NCBI RefSeq assembly: GCF_002943565.1
Contig: NZ_PJCH01000013.1
Span: 1 to 39,621 of the forward strand
Direction: 5' to 3'
DNA length: 39,621 nucleotides
From: Hyphococcus luteus
Lineage (GTDB): Bacteria; Pseudomonadota; Alphaproteobacteria; Caulobacterales; Parvularculaceae
Position numbers and translations under genes: made by a program. Below, one piece after another: positions 7,600 through 15,130 of this stretch; position 1 is the first letter of the stretch; every line of letters begins with the position of its first letter. The notes beneath the pieces are model-generated. The model saw only the letters and a list, made by a program, of their open reading frames with translations. It was not told the origin of the DNA and did not search any database.

Positions 7600-10500
7600 T
7601 CAGTACGTGCCGCGAACGCCGATAAATATCCGCCGGCCCGTAAACTCATTCAACAATACCCGCTCGCGAATGTCGGCGAAGCGAATTGTATTTGCGTCAA
7701 GCAAATTGCTGGCCTCGGCCGTCAATTCGAAATGATTATTGACTTTGAAACCGAAGCCGGCGTCAAGCTGTCCATAGGCGTTGATATGCGTCGCAATGCC
7801 TTCGGCTCCGGAACGAAATTCGAGGAATGTGTCCCGCCAGTTCCACGCAATGCGCGCCCTAAAGCGCTCGTCTTCATAGAACCCGACAATGTTGTACGAA
7901 TGAGGTGTAAATCCCTCCAAGCCGGTATCTGGAACCTTCGCCAAGGGCAGATCAGCGAGCTCGGCGTTTGCAGCATCGTCTTCGCTGGACACGAAAGTAT
8001 AATTGGCTTGCACACCGAAGTTTTCTAAAAAACCCGGAAGGAAATCAAAGTTCACTAAGGCGGCCAACTCAAAGCCCTGAACGGTCCCGCCCGGCCGATT
8101 GCGCGGCCGCTGATCGCGGATGATTATATCGCCAAACGCCGGGTGGTCGAAACCGGAGTCGATGAGCACAGTTTGCTGTGAAATGAAAGTTGCAATGTCC
8201 TTGTAGAATAGAGATATAGAGAAGGCGTTTCCGTTCTCGGCATAGTATTCTAAGGACCCGTCGAGCTGAAACGCTTCATATGGGTCCAGATCGGGGTTGT
8301 TCGCGATCCGTGGAAAATTCTCGAAATTCCGAGACGGAAATGTCTGACCGGGGACAATGCTAGCCAAGGTTGGGCGCGAAACTACCTTTGCGGCCGCAAA
8401 GCGGAAGATCGTGTTTGAGGCGAGTTCCATCGCAAAATTGAAGCTCGGAAGGACGTTAGAGTACTGTTTCTCTGCATCAATGATTTCGGTGGGAGAGGTG
8501 TTTACGAACAGCTCCGAGGACGAGCCGTCTGGATTCTGAGCAACAAGACTGATCAACTCCGCGAATGGGCCTGACGATGTCGTTTCGGTCTTTTCAAATC
8601 TCAGACCCAAATTCGCAGAGAACGGCATGGTGCGGAGTTCGCCCGCTAAGTCTAAGCGAACGAAGGCGCCGTATATCGCTTCATCCACCCCAGTTCGGAA
8701 TTCGGAACGCCGTTGAAGCGTACAGATATTCAGGTTACCCGTGTTCTCGCGCAGCCAGTCGCAGTAGCCATCGACGTCTATCAGAAGGAAGTCTTTGGGA
8801 AACTCTGCGTCAGACTGGTTCAGCAGGTCATCGATAGTTACTGGACTGAACAATTCAGCTGGCGGCTGGATCCGGCGCCCGCTCGTGTTGATCAGACCAA
8901 GTGCGGCAAACGGCGACCCGGGGAGAACCCAGCCCGGTATATTGCCTCCAAGCGGTCCGTCCTGGCCATTAGGCGCCACTCCATTATTAAATGGTAGATC
9001 CGACTTGGAACGGTCAGAGTAAAATCCACCGGCCTGAACCGAACGAATGAATCCGCGTTCAATTTCAATTTTCCCGTCAAGCACAACCTCCAGCACTTCG
9101 TCTCTAAGTTCGTCGGCAAGGTGCCGCGTAACATGTGCGCGAGCGTTGGTTGGATCGGTAAGGTCGAAACTCACCCCCCAAGTCGGGATGTCACCATTTT
9201 CCCAATTCAAAGTATTTACACGAAATGAAGGATTCGCCGTTCCGCCCGGCAGAGGGTTGTTGACGGGGTTGTTGTCGAGAATGCCTGGCGATATGAGAAC
9301 TGAGGTGTTTGTCGCATCCGCAAGGGACCAAGAGACATCCGCATTAAATGAGACGGCCTCCGATGCTTGATAGGTTCCGCGCCAGCCGAGCGCATATGTC
9401 TTGCTTTCCGCATCACTCGTTTCGAACCGAATGTCCAAAGGCGCGAAGAACTTGGTGAAAGAAACCGCTGTTCCGTTTTCATTTATGACCAGATTCGCTG
9501 GATCGAAGGTCGGAAACTGCAACGGCGCTATGATGCCTTGTAGATTGGCGTTCCGCCGAAAGTCGACGAACAACCCGTCGAGCGTCATTTCTAGTCGGTC
9601 GGAAGGCCGCCATTGCATCGTGCCAAGAACGGAGATCCTTCGGCGATCGTCTTCGGTGAAACTCTGACCGGTTCGCGCTGGCGTGCGGAACTGGCGGACC
9701 TCTGTTCCAGGACCACCTACCGGGCCATCAAACAAAAACCAACCATTTCCTAGTCCCTCTCCTTCCCCATTCCGAGATTCTTCGGTTCGTATGACTCTGT
9801 CTTCATAGGTCGCTCCGACGAGCAGGCCGAACGTATCGTCCGCAAACGTCTGACTGTAGACGCCGGAAAGGCGCGGCCCCCAATTCCCGCCGAGATCCTG
9901 ATAACGCGCCTGAGCAGATCCGACCAGCGTCAAGCCGGATCCGTCGAGGGGCCTCGCCGTGCGCAGATTGACATTCGCGCCGATCGAACCGCCCCACATG
10001 TTAGACGTCGGACTCTTGACAACGTCGGCGCCGACAATAAGTTCCGAAGGGAGAATCTGGAAGTCGAAGCTTCTTTCTTCAGTGACCGTCGCAAGAGTCC
10101 GGTCGTTCAGACGCACCAAATTGAACTCCGGGCCGAAGCCGCGAACAGTAATCTCAGCGCCTTCGCCTGCAACCCTGTTGATCGTAACGCCGGTGACGCG
10201 CTGAAGCGACTCGGCGACGTTCTGATCCGGAAACTTTCCCAAATCCTCCGCTGCGATACCGTCGATAAGACTGTCCGCCGATCTCTTTCTCTCATTTGCC
10301 GTTTGCAGACTGCTCCTGATTCCCGTCACGACGATCACATCGTGACTTTCGGAGTTCGCCAGATCATCCTGAGCCGCAGCTGTCGTTGCAATCGCGCTCG
10401 CGCCCGCCAACAATCCGAGTCTCGCTAGTCGCCTGCTCATCCTTTTGCCCTCCCGGTTTCCGGAAGGGGCAATCACAATAAAGCCCCTGTCCGTTTGAGC

Positions 10501-10824
10501 GCCACGCAGAGCAGTGCCGTCGAGCATGAGGGCAAGGGCTTCGTCCACAGTCAGCCGACCCCGAATCCCATTGGTCCGCACGCCGTTGACTGTTTCTAGG
10601 TCAAACATTATTGATACGCTAGCCGCCTCCGCCAAAGCCTTGAGGGTTTCCGCGGCTTCGCCACGGCCAATATCGACGTCAAAGCGCCTTATACTTGCCG
10701 CGAAAGCTGAGCACTGCATGTACAGAAACACTGCCACACAGCACACACAAAATGTTCGAATGCCCCTGCCTCCCTTTTTTGCCGCCGTTATCGCTTGGTG
10801 ACTAACCTTTAGTCTTTCCGGCAA
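7600..10824 (-). CDS. TonB-dependent receptor with N-terminal STN signalling domain
   Basis: This outer-membrane receptor (1074 aa if started at the TTG at 10824) should import substrate and signal to FecR. In order it has a signal peptide (about 24-43, ending SAFAA), an STN domain (about 45-120, 'RRFDVDIGRGEAAETLKALAEAASV'), and then a second signal-peptide-like stretch starting at M129. A TonB-box-like DVIVVTG (about 162-168), a plug with 'VAESLQRVTGVTINRVAGEGAEITVRGFG', and a 22-strand barrel ending in GVRGTY follow. The body resembles the Caulobacter-type receptor class. The TTG start is supported by AGAGGA upstream and by the lack of an ATG before the STN domain. It lies 27 nt after fecR and 44 nt before a sulfatase gene, so it is probably the uptake gate and sensor for the sulfated substrate. 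Confidence 0.92.
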   Translation of the reverse strand: MPERLKVSHQAITAAKKGGRGIRTFCVCCVAVFLYMQCSAFAASIRRFDVDIGRGEAAETLKALAEAASVSIMFDLETVNGVRTNGIRGRLTVDEALALMLDGTALRGAQTDRGFIVIAPSGNREGKRMSRRLARLGLLAGASAIATTAAAQDDLANSESHDVIVVTGIRSSLQTANERKRSADSLIDGIAAEDLGKFPDQNVAESLQRVTGVTINRVAGEGAEITVRGFGPEFNLVRLNDRTLATVTEERSFDFQILPSELIVGADVVKSPTSNMWGGSIGANVNLRTARPLDGSGLTLVGSAQARYQDLGGNWGPRLSGVYSQTFADDTFGLLVGATYEDRVIRTEESRNGEGEGLGNGWFLFDGPVGGPGTEVRQFRTPARTGQSFTEDDRRRISVLGTMQWRPSDRLEMTLDGLFVDFRRNANLQGIIAPLQFPTFDPANLVINENGTAVSFTKFFAPLDIRFETSDAESKTYALGWRGTYQASEAVSFNADVSWSLADATNTSVLISPGILDNNPVNNPLPGGTANPSFRVNTLNWENGDIPTWGVSFDLTDPTNARAHVTRHLADELRDEVLEVVLDGKIEIERGFIRSVQAGGFYSDRSKSDLPFNNGVAPNGQDGPLGGNIPGWVLPGSPFAALGLINTSGRRIQPPAELFSPVTIDDLLNQSDAEFPKDFLLIDVDGYCDWLRENTGNLNICTLQRRSEFRTGVDEAIYGAFVRLDLAGELRTMPFSANLGLRFEKTETTSSGPFAELISLVAQNPDGSSSELFVNTSPTEIIDAEKQYSNVLPSFNFAMELASNTIFRFAAAKVVSRPTLASIVPGQTFPSRNFENFPRIANNPDLDPYEAFQLDGSLEYYAENGNAFSISLFYKDIATFISQQTVLIDSGFDHPAFGDIIIRDQRPRNRPGGTVQGFELAALVNFDFLPGFLENFGVQANYTFVSSEDDAANAELADLPLAKVPDTGLEGFTPHSYNIVGFYEDERFRARIAWNWRDTFLEFRSGAEGIATHINAYGQLDAGFGFKVNNHFELTAEASNLLDANTIRFADIRERVLLNEFTGRRIFIGVRGTY
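10438..10454 (-). promoter_or_regulatory. Internal ribosome-binding site and ATG inside the receptor gene
   Basis: On the minus strand GGGAGGG (10448-10454) is followed by CAAAAGG and an in-frame ATG (10438-10440, codon 129 of the receptor). The peptide that begins there, MSRRLARLGLLAGASAIATT followed by AAAQ, is a textbook Sec signal peptide. A receptor without the STN domain could therefore be translated from here. The strength of the ribosome site exceeds that of the TTG start upstream. Confidence 0.55.
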
Positions 10825-10851
10825 GCAAAATCCTCTACCAAATCCGAAAAA

Positions 10852-11934
10852 TTATTCTCCATCCACACGACGCTTGATCAACACCTCTCCATTGGGGAGG
10901 CTTTCTGTTTCAAGCCCGAGACCGTCGACAATGACGTCCACAGCTTGGTCGGCGTCCGACAGCTGGAATACGCCCCCGACCTTCATATCGGCGAGGTCGT
11001 TATCCGCCAGCTGAAAGTTTGTTTCCGTATAGCGGGAGATCTCCGAGAGGACGAACCCCAATCGCTCGCCAGAGAAATCCAGCTTCTCATACCGCCACGT
11101 CGCGCGCTGTTCCAGCTTCGCAACAGGAATTGGTTCAATTTTCGTTCCAGCATTCGGGGTGGTAATGGATTCTTGGCCAGCTACTATCACGGCTTCTGGT
11201 TTGATCGCCTTCACTTCGCCCGTCGCTTTGCGGCCGCCTGGCCAATTCGCAACGCCGCTTTTCGGCAGCAAGCGAACCGATCCTTCGAGCACGGCGACGA
11301 CTGTCGACATCCCATCATAGCGCACGCTGAAGACCGTGCCGATGGCCTGCACAGCGCGATCGCCAGCATACACGGTGAACGGCCGTTCCGCATCGGCCGC
11401 AACCTGGAACAGTGCTTCGCCTTCCTCCAGCAGCACTTCGCGCGCGTGCTCCCGTATCGAGACTTCAACCCTGGAGAAGGAGTTAACCGAGACAAGAGAC
11501 CCGTCCGGCAGCTTAGCGCTGTCGGTTTCGCCGCGCCCGGTGGCGATGACGACCGATGCATTTTCGCCGAACGGCCTGTTTACGCGGTCTGAAAATAGCA
11601 GGAAAGCGAAAACCGCAGCCATCGCCAGACACGCCGCCGTCACGCGGAGCCCAACGCCCCGTCGCCACGGACGCACAAAATTTCGATGGTCGCGCCGCGC
11701 TTTGTCGAAATACAGCGCCAAGCCCGCCAACCTTTCGGAATCGGCCCATGCGCGTGCGCACTGACGTAAAGCGATCCTGTGGGAAGGGCTTCTGGAAATC
11801 CATTCGCCTAAAGCCGCACGGTCCTGTTGCGACATAGGTCCGGATTCAATCTGCGCAATCCAGGCCGCCGCTTCGGAAACGACTTGCTCGTCGCTACTGA
11901 TCGTCTTATTCAGGGGCACCGTTCCTGCCGCCAC
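10852..11934 (-). CDS. FecR-family anti-sigma / sigma regulator
   Basis: This is an inner-membrane regulator of about 360 aa. An N-terminal cytoplasmic DUF4880-like segment contains 'VVSEAAAWIAQIESG' and 'WISRSPSHRIAL'. A transmembrane helix follows (VTAACLAMAAVFAFLLF, roughly residues 97-115), then a periplasmic FecR domain ('KLPDGSLVSVNSFSRVEV', 'VLLEEGEALFQV', 'AIGTVFSVRYDG') and a C-terminal STN-like segment. It should hold or activate the ECF sigma factor encoded just upstream and receive the signal from the receptor's STN domain. The start is uncertain: TTG at 11958, GTG at 11934 and GTG at 11919 are all possible, the GTGs having purine-rich upstream stretches. Every choice overlaps the end of the sigma gene, which indicates translational coupling. 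Confidence 0.9.
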   Translation of the reverse strand: MAAGTVPLNKTISSDEQVVSEAAAWIAQIESGPMSQQDRAALGEWISRSPSHRIALRQCARAWADSERLAGLALYFDKARRDHRNFVRPWRRGVGLRVTAACLAMAAVFAFLLFSDRVNRPFGENASVVIATGRGETDSAKLPDGSLVSVNSFSRVEVSIREHAREVLLEEGEALFQVAADAERPFTVYAGDRAVQAIGTVFSVRYDGMSTVVAVLEGSVRLLPKSGVANWPGGRKATGEVKAIKPEAVIVAGQESITTPNAGTKIEPIPVAKLEQRATWRYEKLDFSGERLGFVLSEISRYTETNFQLADNDLADMKVGGVFQLSDADQAVDVIVDGLGLETESLPNGEVLIKRRVDGE

Positions 11935-12484
11935 CTTGAACCGCTTTCCATTTGACAAGCGAAGATTCTGATGCGTCCCTCGCCATCCGGAGCTTAACCA
12001 AACGCTTCAAACTCGCTGCGACGTGTTTTTCAACCGTGCTGGGAGATATCCCAAGTTGAGAGGAGATTTCACGCATCGAATATCCGTAAACCTTCTTGAG
12101 TATAAACACTTTCCTGCACTGTTCCGGCAGCCCGTTCACAGCCTCTGCAAACTCTCGCCATCTTTCCCGGTCGTCAATCTCAGTCTCGAGAGAGACGCCA
12201 CTAGTGAAGTCTTCACCGCCGCACAAATCCTCTATATATTGGAGTGTTGCCTTGGATCTTTTCGTCGCGTTGGAAAGAAGCACGTTCCTCGCCACGCCGT
12301 AGAGAAAGGCTTTCGGCTGTTCGATCTCGTTTTGTTCAGCCGCACGCAGCGCTCTTAGAATGACCTCTTGCGTTAAGTCGTCCGCATCGACGGCAGAGCG
12401 CAGTCTTCGGCGAAAGAACGACCAAATTCTCCGCTCAGCCGCGACGATGGCTGCATGTAATTCTTTTCGGCCGTTTTTTGCCAT
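11906..12484 (-). CDS. ECF RNA polymerase sigma factor, FecI-like
   Basis: The product (192 aa) has the two domains of extracytoplasmic-function sigma factors. Region 2 includes 'VDADDLTQEVILRALRA' (about 31-48) and 'FLYGVARNVLLSN'. Region 4 includes 'LPEQCRKVFILKKVYGYSMREIS' and the helix-turn-helix 'QLGISPSTVEKHVAASLKRL' (about 140-165). The ATG at 12484 has AGGGG upstream. It is the first gene of the operon and overlaps fecR, the normal arrangement for cell-surface signalling. Its targets are inferred to be the downstream receptor and enzyme genes, although the fecR-receptor gap of 27 nt leaves little room for a separate promoter. Confidence 0.93.
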   Translation of the reverse strand: MAKNGRKELHAAIVAAERRIWSFFRRRLRSAVDADDLTQEVILRALRAAEQNEIEQPKAFLYGVARNVLLSNATKRSKATLQYIEDLCGGEDFTSGVSLETEIDDRERWREFAEAVNGLPEQCRKVFILKKVYGYSMREISSQLGISPSTVEKHVAASLKRLVKLRMARDASESSLVKWKAVQGGGRNGAPE

Positions 12485-13271
12485 CTTCGTAAGCCCCTGT
12501 CGTCTTGGGAGCGACTCGCGAGTTCTAGCGCGTTAAACCGCGAGCCTCCGCTGCTTATTCGTTCATTTAGTATCGCCCTCATACAGTAGACCTCGCCAAC
12601 CAGCGCCGCAAGACTAGCGCCGCCGCTCCGAAGACTTGCCTTGTTGGCCGCAAGCCGGTCAGCCCTGCTTCGCCCCGCTCGCCACACGACATCGAGGCGC
12701 CGGCCTACGCGTTGCACGCCGAATGAAAATCCCGTCATGCGCCGCCACTACGGAGCGACGGGAGACGGTCGGACCGTGTCACCGAGCCTAATCGGTGTAG
12801 CCGTGCAGATGCATTCGATCCATGGCCGGCAAAACCGTCACGAACACCGTCGCTTCTCAGAGCTGATCTCCTCAAGCGCGCCGAAGAAGCAGCGCTCGCC
12901 GTCGCGGCGCTCGTCAGGACCGTTTTCATTCAGGAGAGCGTCGAGGCAGCAAGGGTGCGCCGTCCGCCGACAGTCTCAGAGAGCTTTTTCCCGCCGTCAC
13001 CGAGCAGATGCATGTATAACGTTCAGAACCCGCTGCTTTGATCCTTATTGCGTAGACGCCCCTGATCGGCACCGTGTTATTTGTGTGAGACGCGGTCCCT
13101 GGAGAAAAGCGCCGAGTTCCAATTTATCGGCTCGGGCGAGATGAATGCTGGTCGCAAGCGTCCGCCGGCACCACCGAGAGTCAACTCTGTATGAATCGTT
13201 GGCCGATGCTGGAGCCAATGTTCGTATTTCGGGATTTCTCGATGCAACGGCGCTGCCCGCTTGAAATTGCG
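12485..13271. other. Intergenic stretch of about 790 bp with no convincing gene
   Basis: The stretch lies upstream of the sigma operon and downstream of the tetR gene. Open frames occur on both strands but are Arg/Ser-rich and resemble no family. One short frame around 12850-12960 reads LLKRAEEAALAVAALVRTVF, which looks protein-like but has no start and soon degenerates, so a decayed gene is possible. The promoter of the sigma operon must lie near its 12485 edge; I could not fix its boxes with confidence. Confidence 0.5.
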
Positions 13272-13850
13272 TCATAAATCTGTATCAAGACAATAAATGA
13301 GCAGACGTTTCAGAGCCGTTTGCAGCTTGCGTTTTTCACCCTGCGACATTTTGAAATGCGGCGAAATTGTCCTGGAAAGAGCGGTTCCCAGAATGACGCT
13401 CAATACAAGCTGGGCCTGGACAGGATCGTAATCCTTCCGCCGCCAGGCCTTGAGCGGTTCCCGCAATCGCCGGTCGAGATATTGCTCCGTCAAATGCGCG
13501 GCTTTCTGCGACGTGGCGGACTGCAGCATCATCAGAAATGATTGAAGCTTGGCCCCGTCTTTGGGCTCGACAAGGATCCCTGCGGCGCGCTCGCTGAATT
13601 CCTCGGGCGTTCCATTGAACAGGTCCATGTCTTCGGCGCCCGTTTCGAGCGCTTCGGCGAAGAGACGTTCCTTTGAGCCGAAATACCTGATCACCAAAGC
13701 CGGATCGATTCCGGCGGCCATCCCGATGTCGCGAACGCCCACATCGTCATAACTGTCGGCGGCGAAAAGCGCCCGGGCGGCGGCGAGGATGGCGTCGCGC
13801 GTGCGTTCCGCCTTGCGCGAGCGTGTCGGTTGGACGGCGCTGTTCATCAT
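13272..13850 (-). CDS. TetR/AcrR-family transcriptional repressor
   Basis: The regulator (about 192 aa) has an N-terminal helix-turn-helix: 'RTRDAILAAARALFAADSYDDVGVRDIGMAAGIDPALVIRYFGSKERLF', the standard TetR DNA-binding layout. The C-terminal ligand domain is divergent, as usual. Adjacent ATGs at 13850 and 13847 follow AAGGA; the second has the better spacing. A TTG at 13892 would fall inside the operator palindrome and is rejected. It is divergent from an RND efflux operon and separated from it by a perfect inverted repeat, so it very probably represses both. The inducing ligand is unknown. Confidence 0.92.
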   Translation of the reverse strand: MMNSAVQPTRSRKAERTRDAILAAARALFAADSYDDVGVRDIGMAAGIDPALVIRYFGSKERLFAEALETGAEDMDLFNGTPEEFSERAAGILVEPKDGAKLQSFLMMLQSATSQKAAHLTEQYLDRRLREPLKAWRRKDYDPVQAQLVLSVILGTALSRTISPHFKMSQGEKRKLQTALKRLLIYCLDTDL

Positions 13851-13881
13851 TCCTTCAGATCGGGACCCTATTTTGTCATCG

Positions 13882-13927
13882 GCTGTTGACAATTCACTTG
13901 GCGCAGCGCTAGTGAATTGTCAACAGC
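13882..13927. promoter_or_regulatory. Perfect inverted repeat, probable TetR operator
   Basis: The left arm GCTGTTGACAATTCACT (13882-13898) and right arm AGTGAATTGTCAACAGC (13911-13927) are exact reverse complements around a 12-bp spacer. Each arm contains TTGACA reading inward, so a -35 hexamer for each direction may be embedded. A third TTGACA with similar flanks lies at 13930-13935. The position between tetR and the pump operon fits an operator that controls both. Confidence 0.75.
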
Positions 13928-13963
13928 GGTTGACATATGTTGCGTCGCAACGGAGGAAAGAGA

Positions 13964-15130
13964 TTGACTGGAAGAACGCGCGCGCAGCTTGCCAGATGCC
14001 TTGCGGCGTCCGCCTTCGGCGTCCTGGCGTCAGGATGCGGAAACGGCGTAGGAGAAGGTCCGCCGCCTGCGCCGGAAGTCGTGGTCGAGAAGCCGCAGGA
14101 GCAAGCCGTCACAGACTGGCTCCGCTATACGGGGCGGTTCGAAGCCATCGAGGCCGTCGACATTCGCGCCCGCGTCAGCGGTTATCTGCAGGGCGTGCAT
14201 TTCGAGGACGGGGACGAAGTCGAAAAGGGAGACCTGCTTTTCACGATCGACCCGCGTCCGTTCGAGGCGGCGCTCGCGGCCGCCGAAGGTGCCCTGGCGC
14301 AAGCCCGCTCGACTCTGAGCCAATCGCGCAAGGAACGGGCGCGCGCAGACGAGCTGATCGATATTGGCGGCGTTTCGCGGGAGGAACTGGACGCGCTCGT
14401 GGCGGCGGAAGCGAGAGCGGCCGCGGCGGTGAAAACGGCCGAAGCCAACCTTCGTGCGGCGCGGCTCGATCTGGAGTTCGCGGAAGTTCGCGCGCCGATC
14501 GCCGGTCGTCTTTCCGAGCGTCGGATCGATCCTGGCAATCTGATCGCCGGCGGCGGCGCCGGCGCTGACATTCTGACGACGATCGTTTCTTACGACCCGA
14601 TTCACTTTGCTTTCGACGCTTCGGAAGCGGATGTCCTCAATTATTTGCAAGGCCGCAAAAGAAGCGGCGCGGCGGAAATCGAGATCAAGCTGCTTGGCGA
14701 AACGGCGTTTTCCCGAAAGGGACGGGTCACGTTCGCCGATAACCGTATCGATCCTCGAGCGGGGACGCTCAGACTGCGCGCTGTTATAGACAATCCCGAT
14801 GGCGTGCTGCAGCCGGGCATGTTCGGCGAAGCGCGCGTGAACGCGTTCGAACCATATGAAGCGTTAACGGTGCCTGAAACGGCTATCGTTACGGACGCGT
14901 CGCGGCGATTGGTCTTTATCGTCGGCGCAGACAACAAGGTTGAAACGCGCTCGGTGGAGCTGGGCCCCGTGATCGGCGACCGGCGCGTGATCCGATCGGG
15001 TCTCCACAGCCAAGATCGCGTGATCGTCGCCGGCCTTCAAAGGGCGCGGCCGGGCGCGCCGGTACAGCCGGCCGCGACGGATGACGACGCCCCGTCCCGA
15101 CTGGCGGCGGATGGAGAGGCCCAAGAGTGA
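13964..15130 (+). CDS. RND efflux periplasmic adaptor (membrane fusion protein), lipoprotein
   Basis: This AcrA/MexA-type adaptor links the RND permease to the outer-membrane factor. It shows a lipoyl half-motif 'RARVSGYLQGVHFEDGDEVEKGDLLFTIDPRPF', an alpha-helical hairpin rich in Ala/Glu/Arg ('AAAEGALAQARSTLSQSRKERARADEL') and the second lipoyl half 'FAEVRAPIAGRLSERRIDPGNLI'. I prefer the TTG at 13964 because GGAGG lies 7 nt upstream and the protein (388 aa) then begins with a lipoprotein signal, Cys at about residue 25 (VLASGC). An ATG at 13937 also exists but lacks a ribosome site. It overlaps the permease gene by 4 nt. Confidence 0.9.
   Translation: MTGRTRAQLARCLAASAFGVLASGCGNGVGEGPPPAPEVVVEKPQEQAVTDWLRYTGRFEAIEAVDIRARVSGYLQGVHFEDGDEVEKGDLLFTIDPRPFEAALAAAEGALAQARSTLSQSRKERARADELIDIGGVSREELDALVAAEARAAAAVKTAEANLRAARLDLEFAEVRAPIAGRLSERRIDPGNLIAGGGAGADILTTIVSYDPIHFAFDASEADVLNYLQGRKRSGAAEIEIKLLGETAFSRKGRVTFADNRIDPRAGTLRLRAVIDNPDGVLQPGMFGEARVNAFEPYEALTVPETAIVTDASRRLVFIVGADNKVETRSVELGPVIGDRRVIRSGLHSQDRVIVAGLQRARPGAPVQPAATDDDAPSRLAADGEAQE

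Noticed and set aside
225-12484. Calling the operon a complete polysaccharide utilization locus
   Set aside because: No glycoside hydrolase, polysaccharide lyase or SusD-like protein is present, so only a sulfated-substrate locus can be supported.
12641-13144. A 167-codon plus-strand open frame in the gap before tetR
   Set aside because: Arg/Ser-rich, no family resemblance, no good ribosome site, and competing frames are just as open.
13850-13892. TTG at 13892 as the tetR start
   Set aside because: It lies inside the operator palindrome and has no ribosome site; ATGs at 13850/13847 follow AAGGA.
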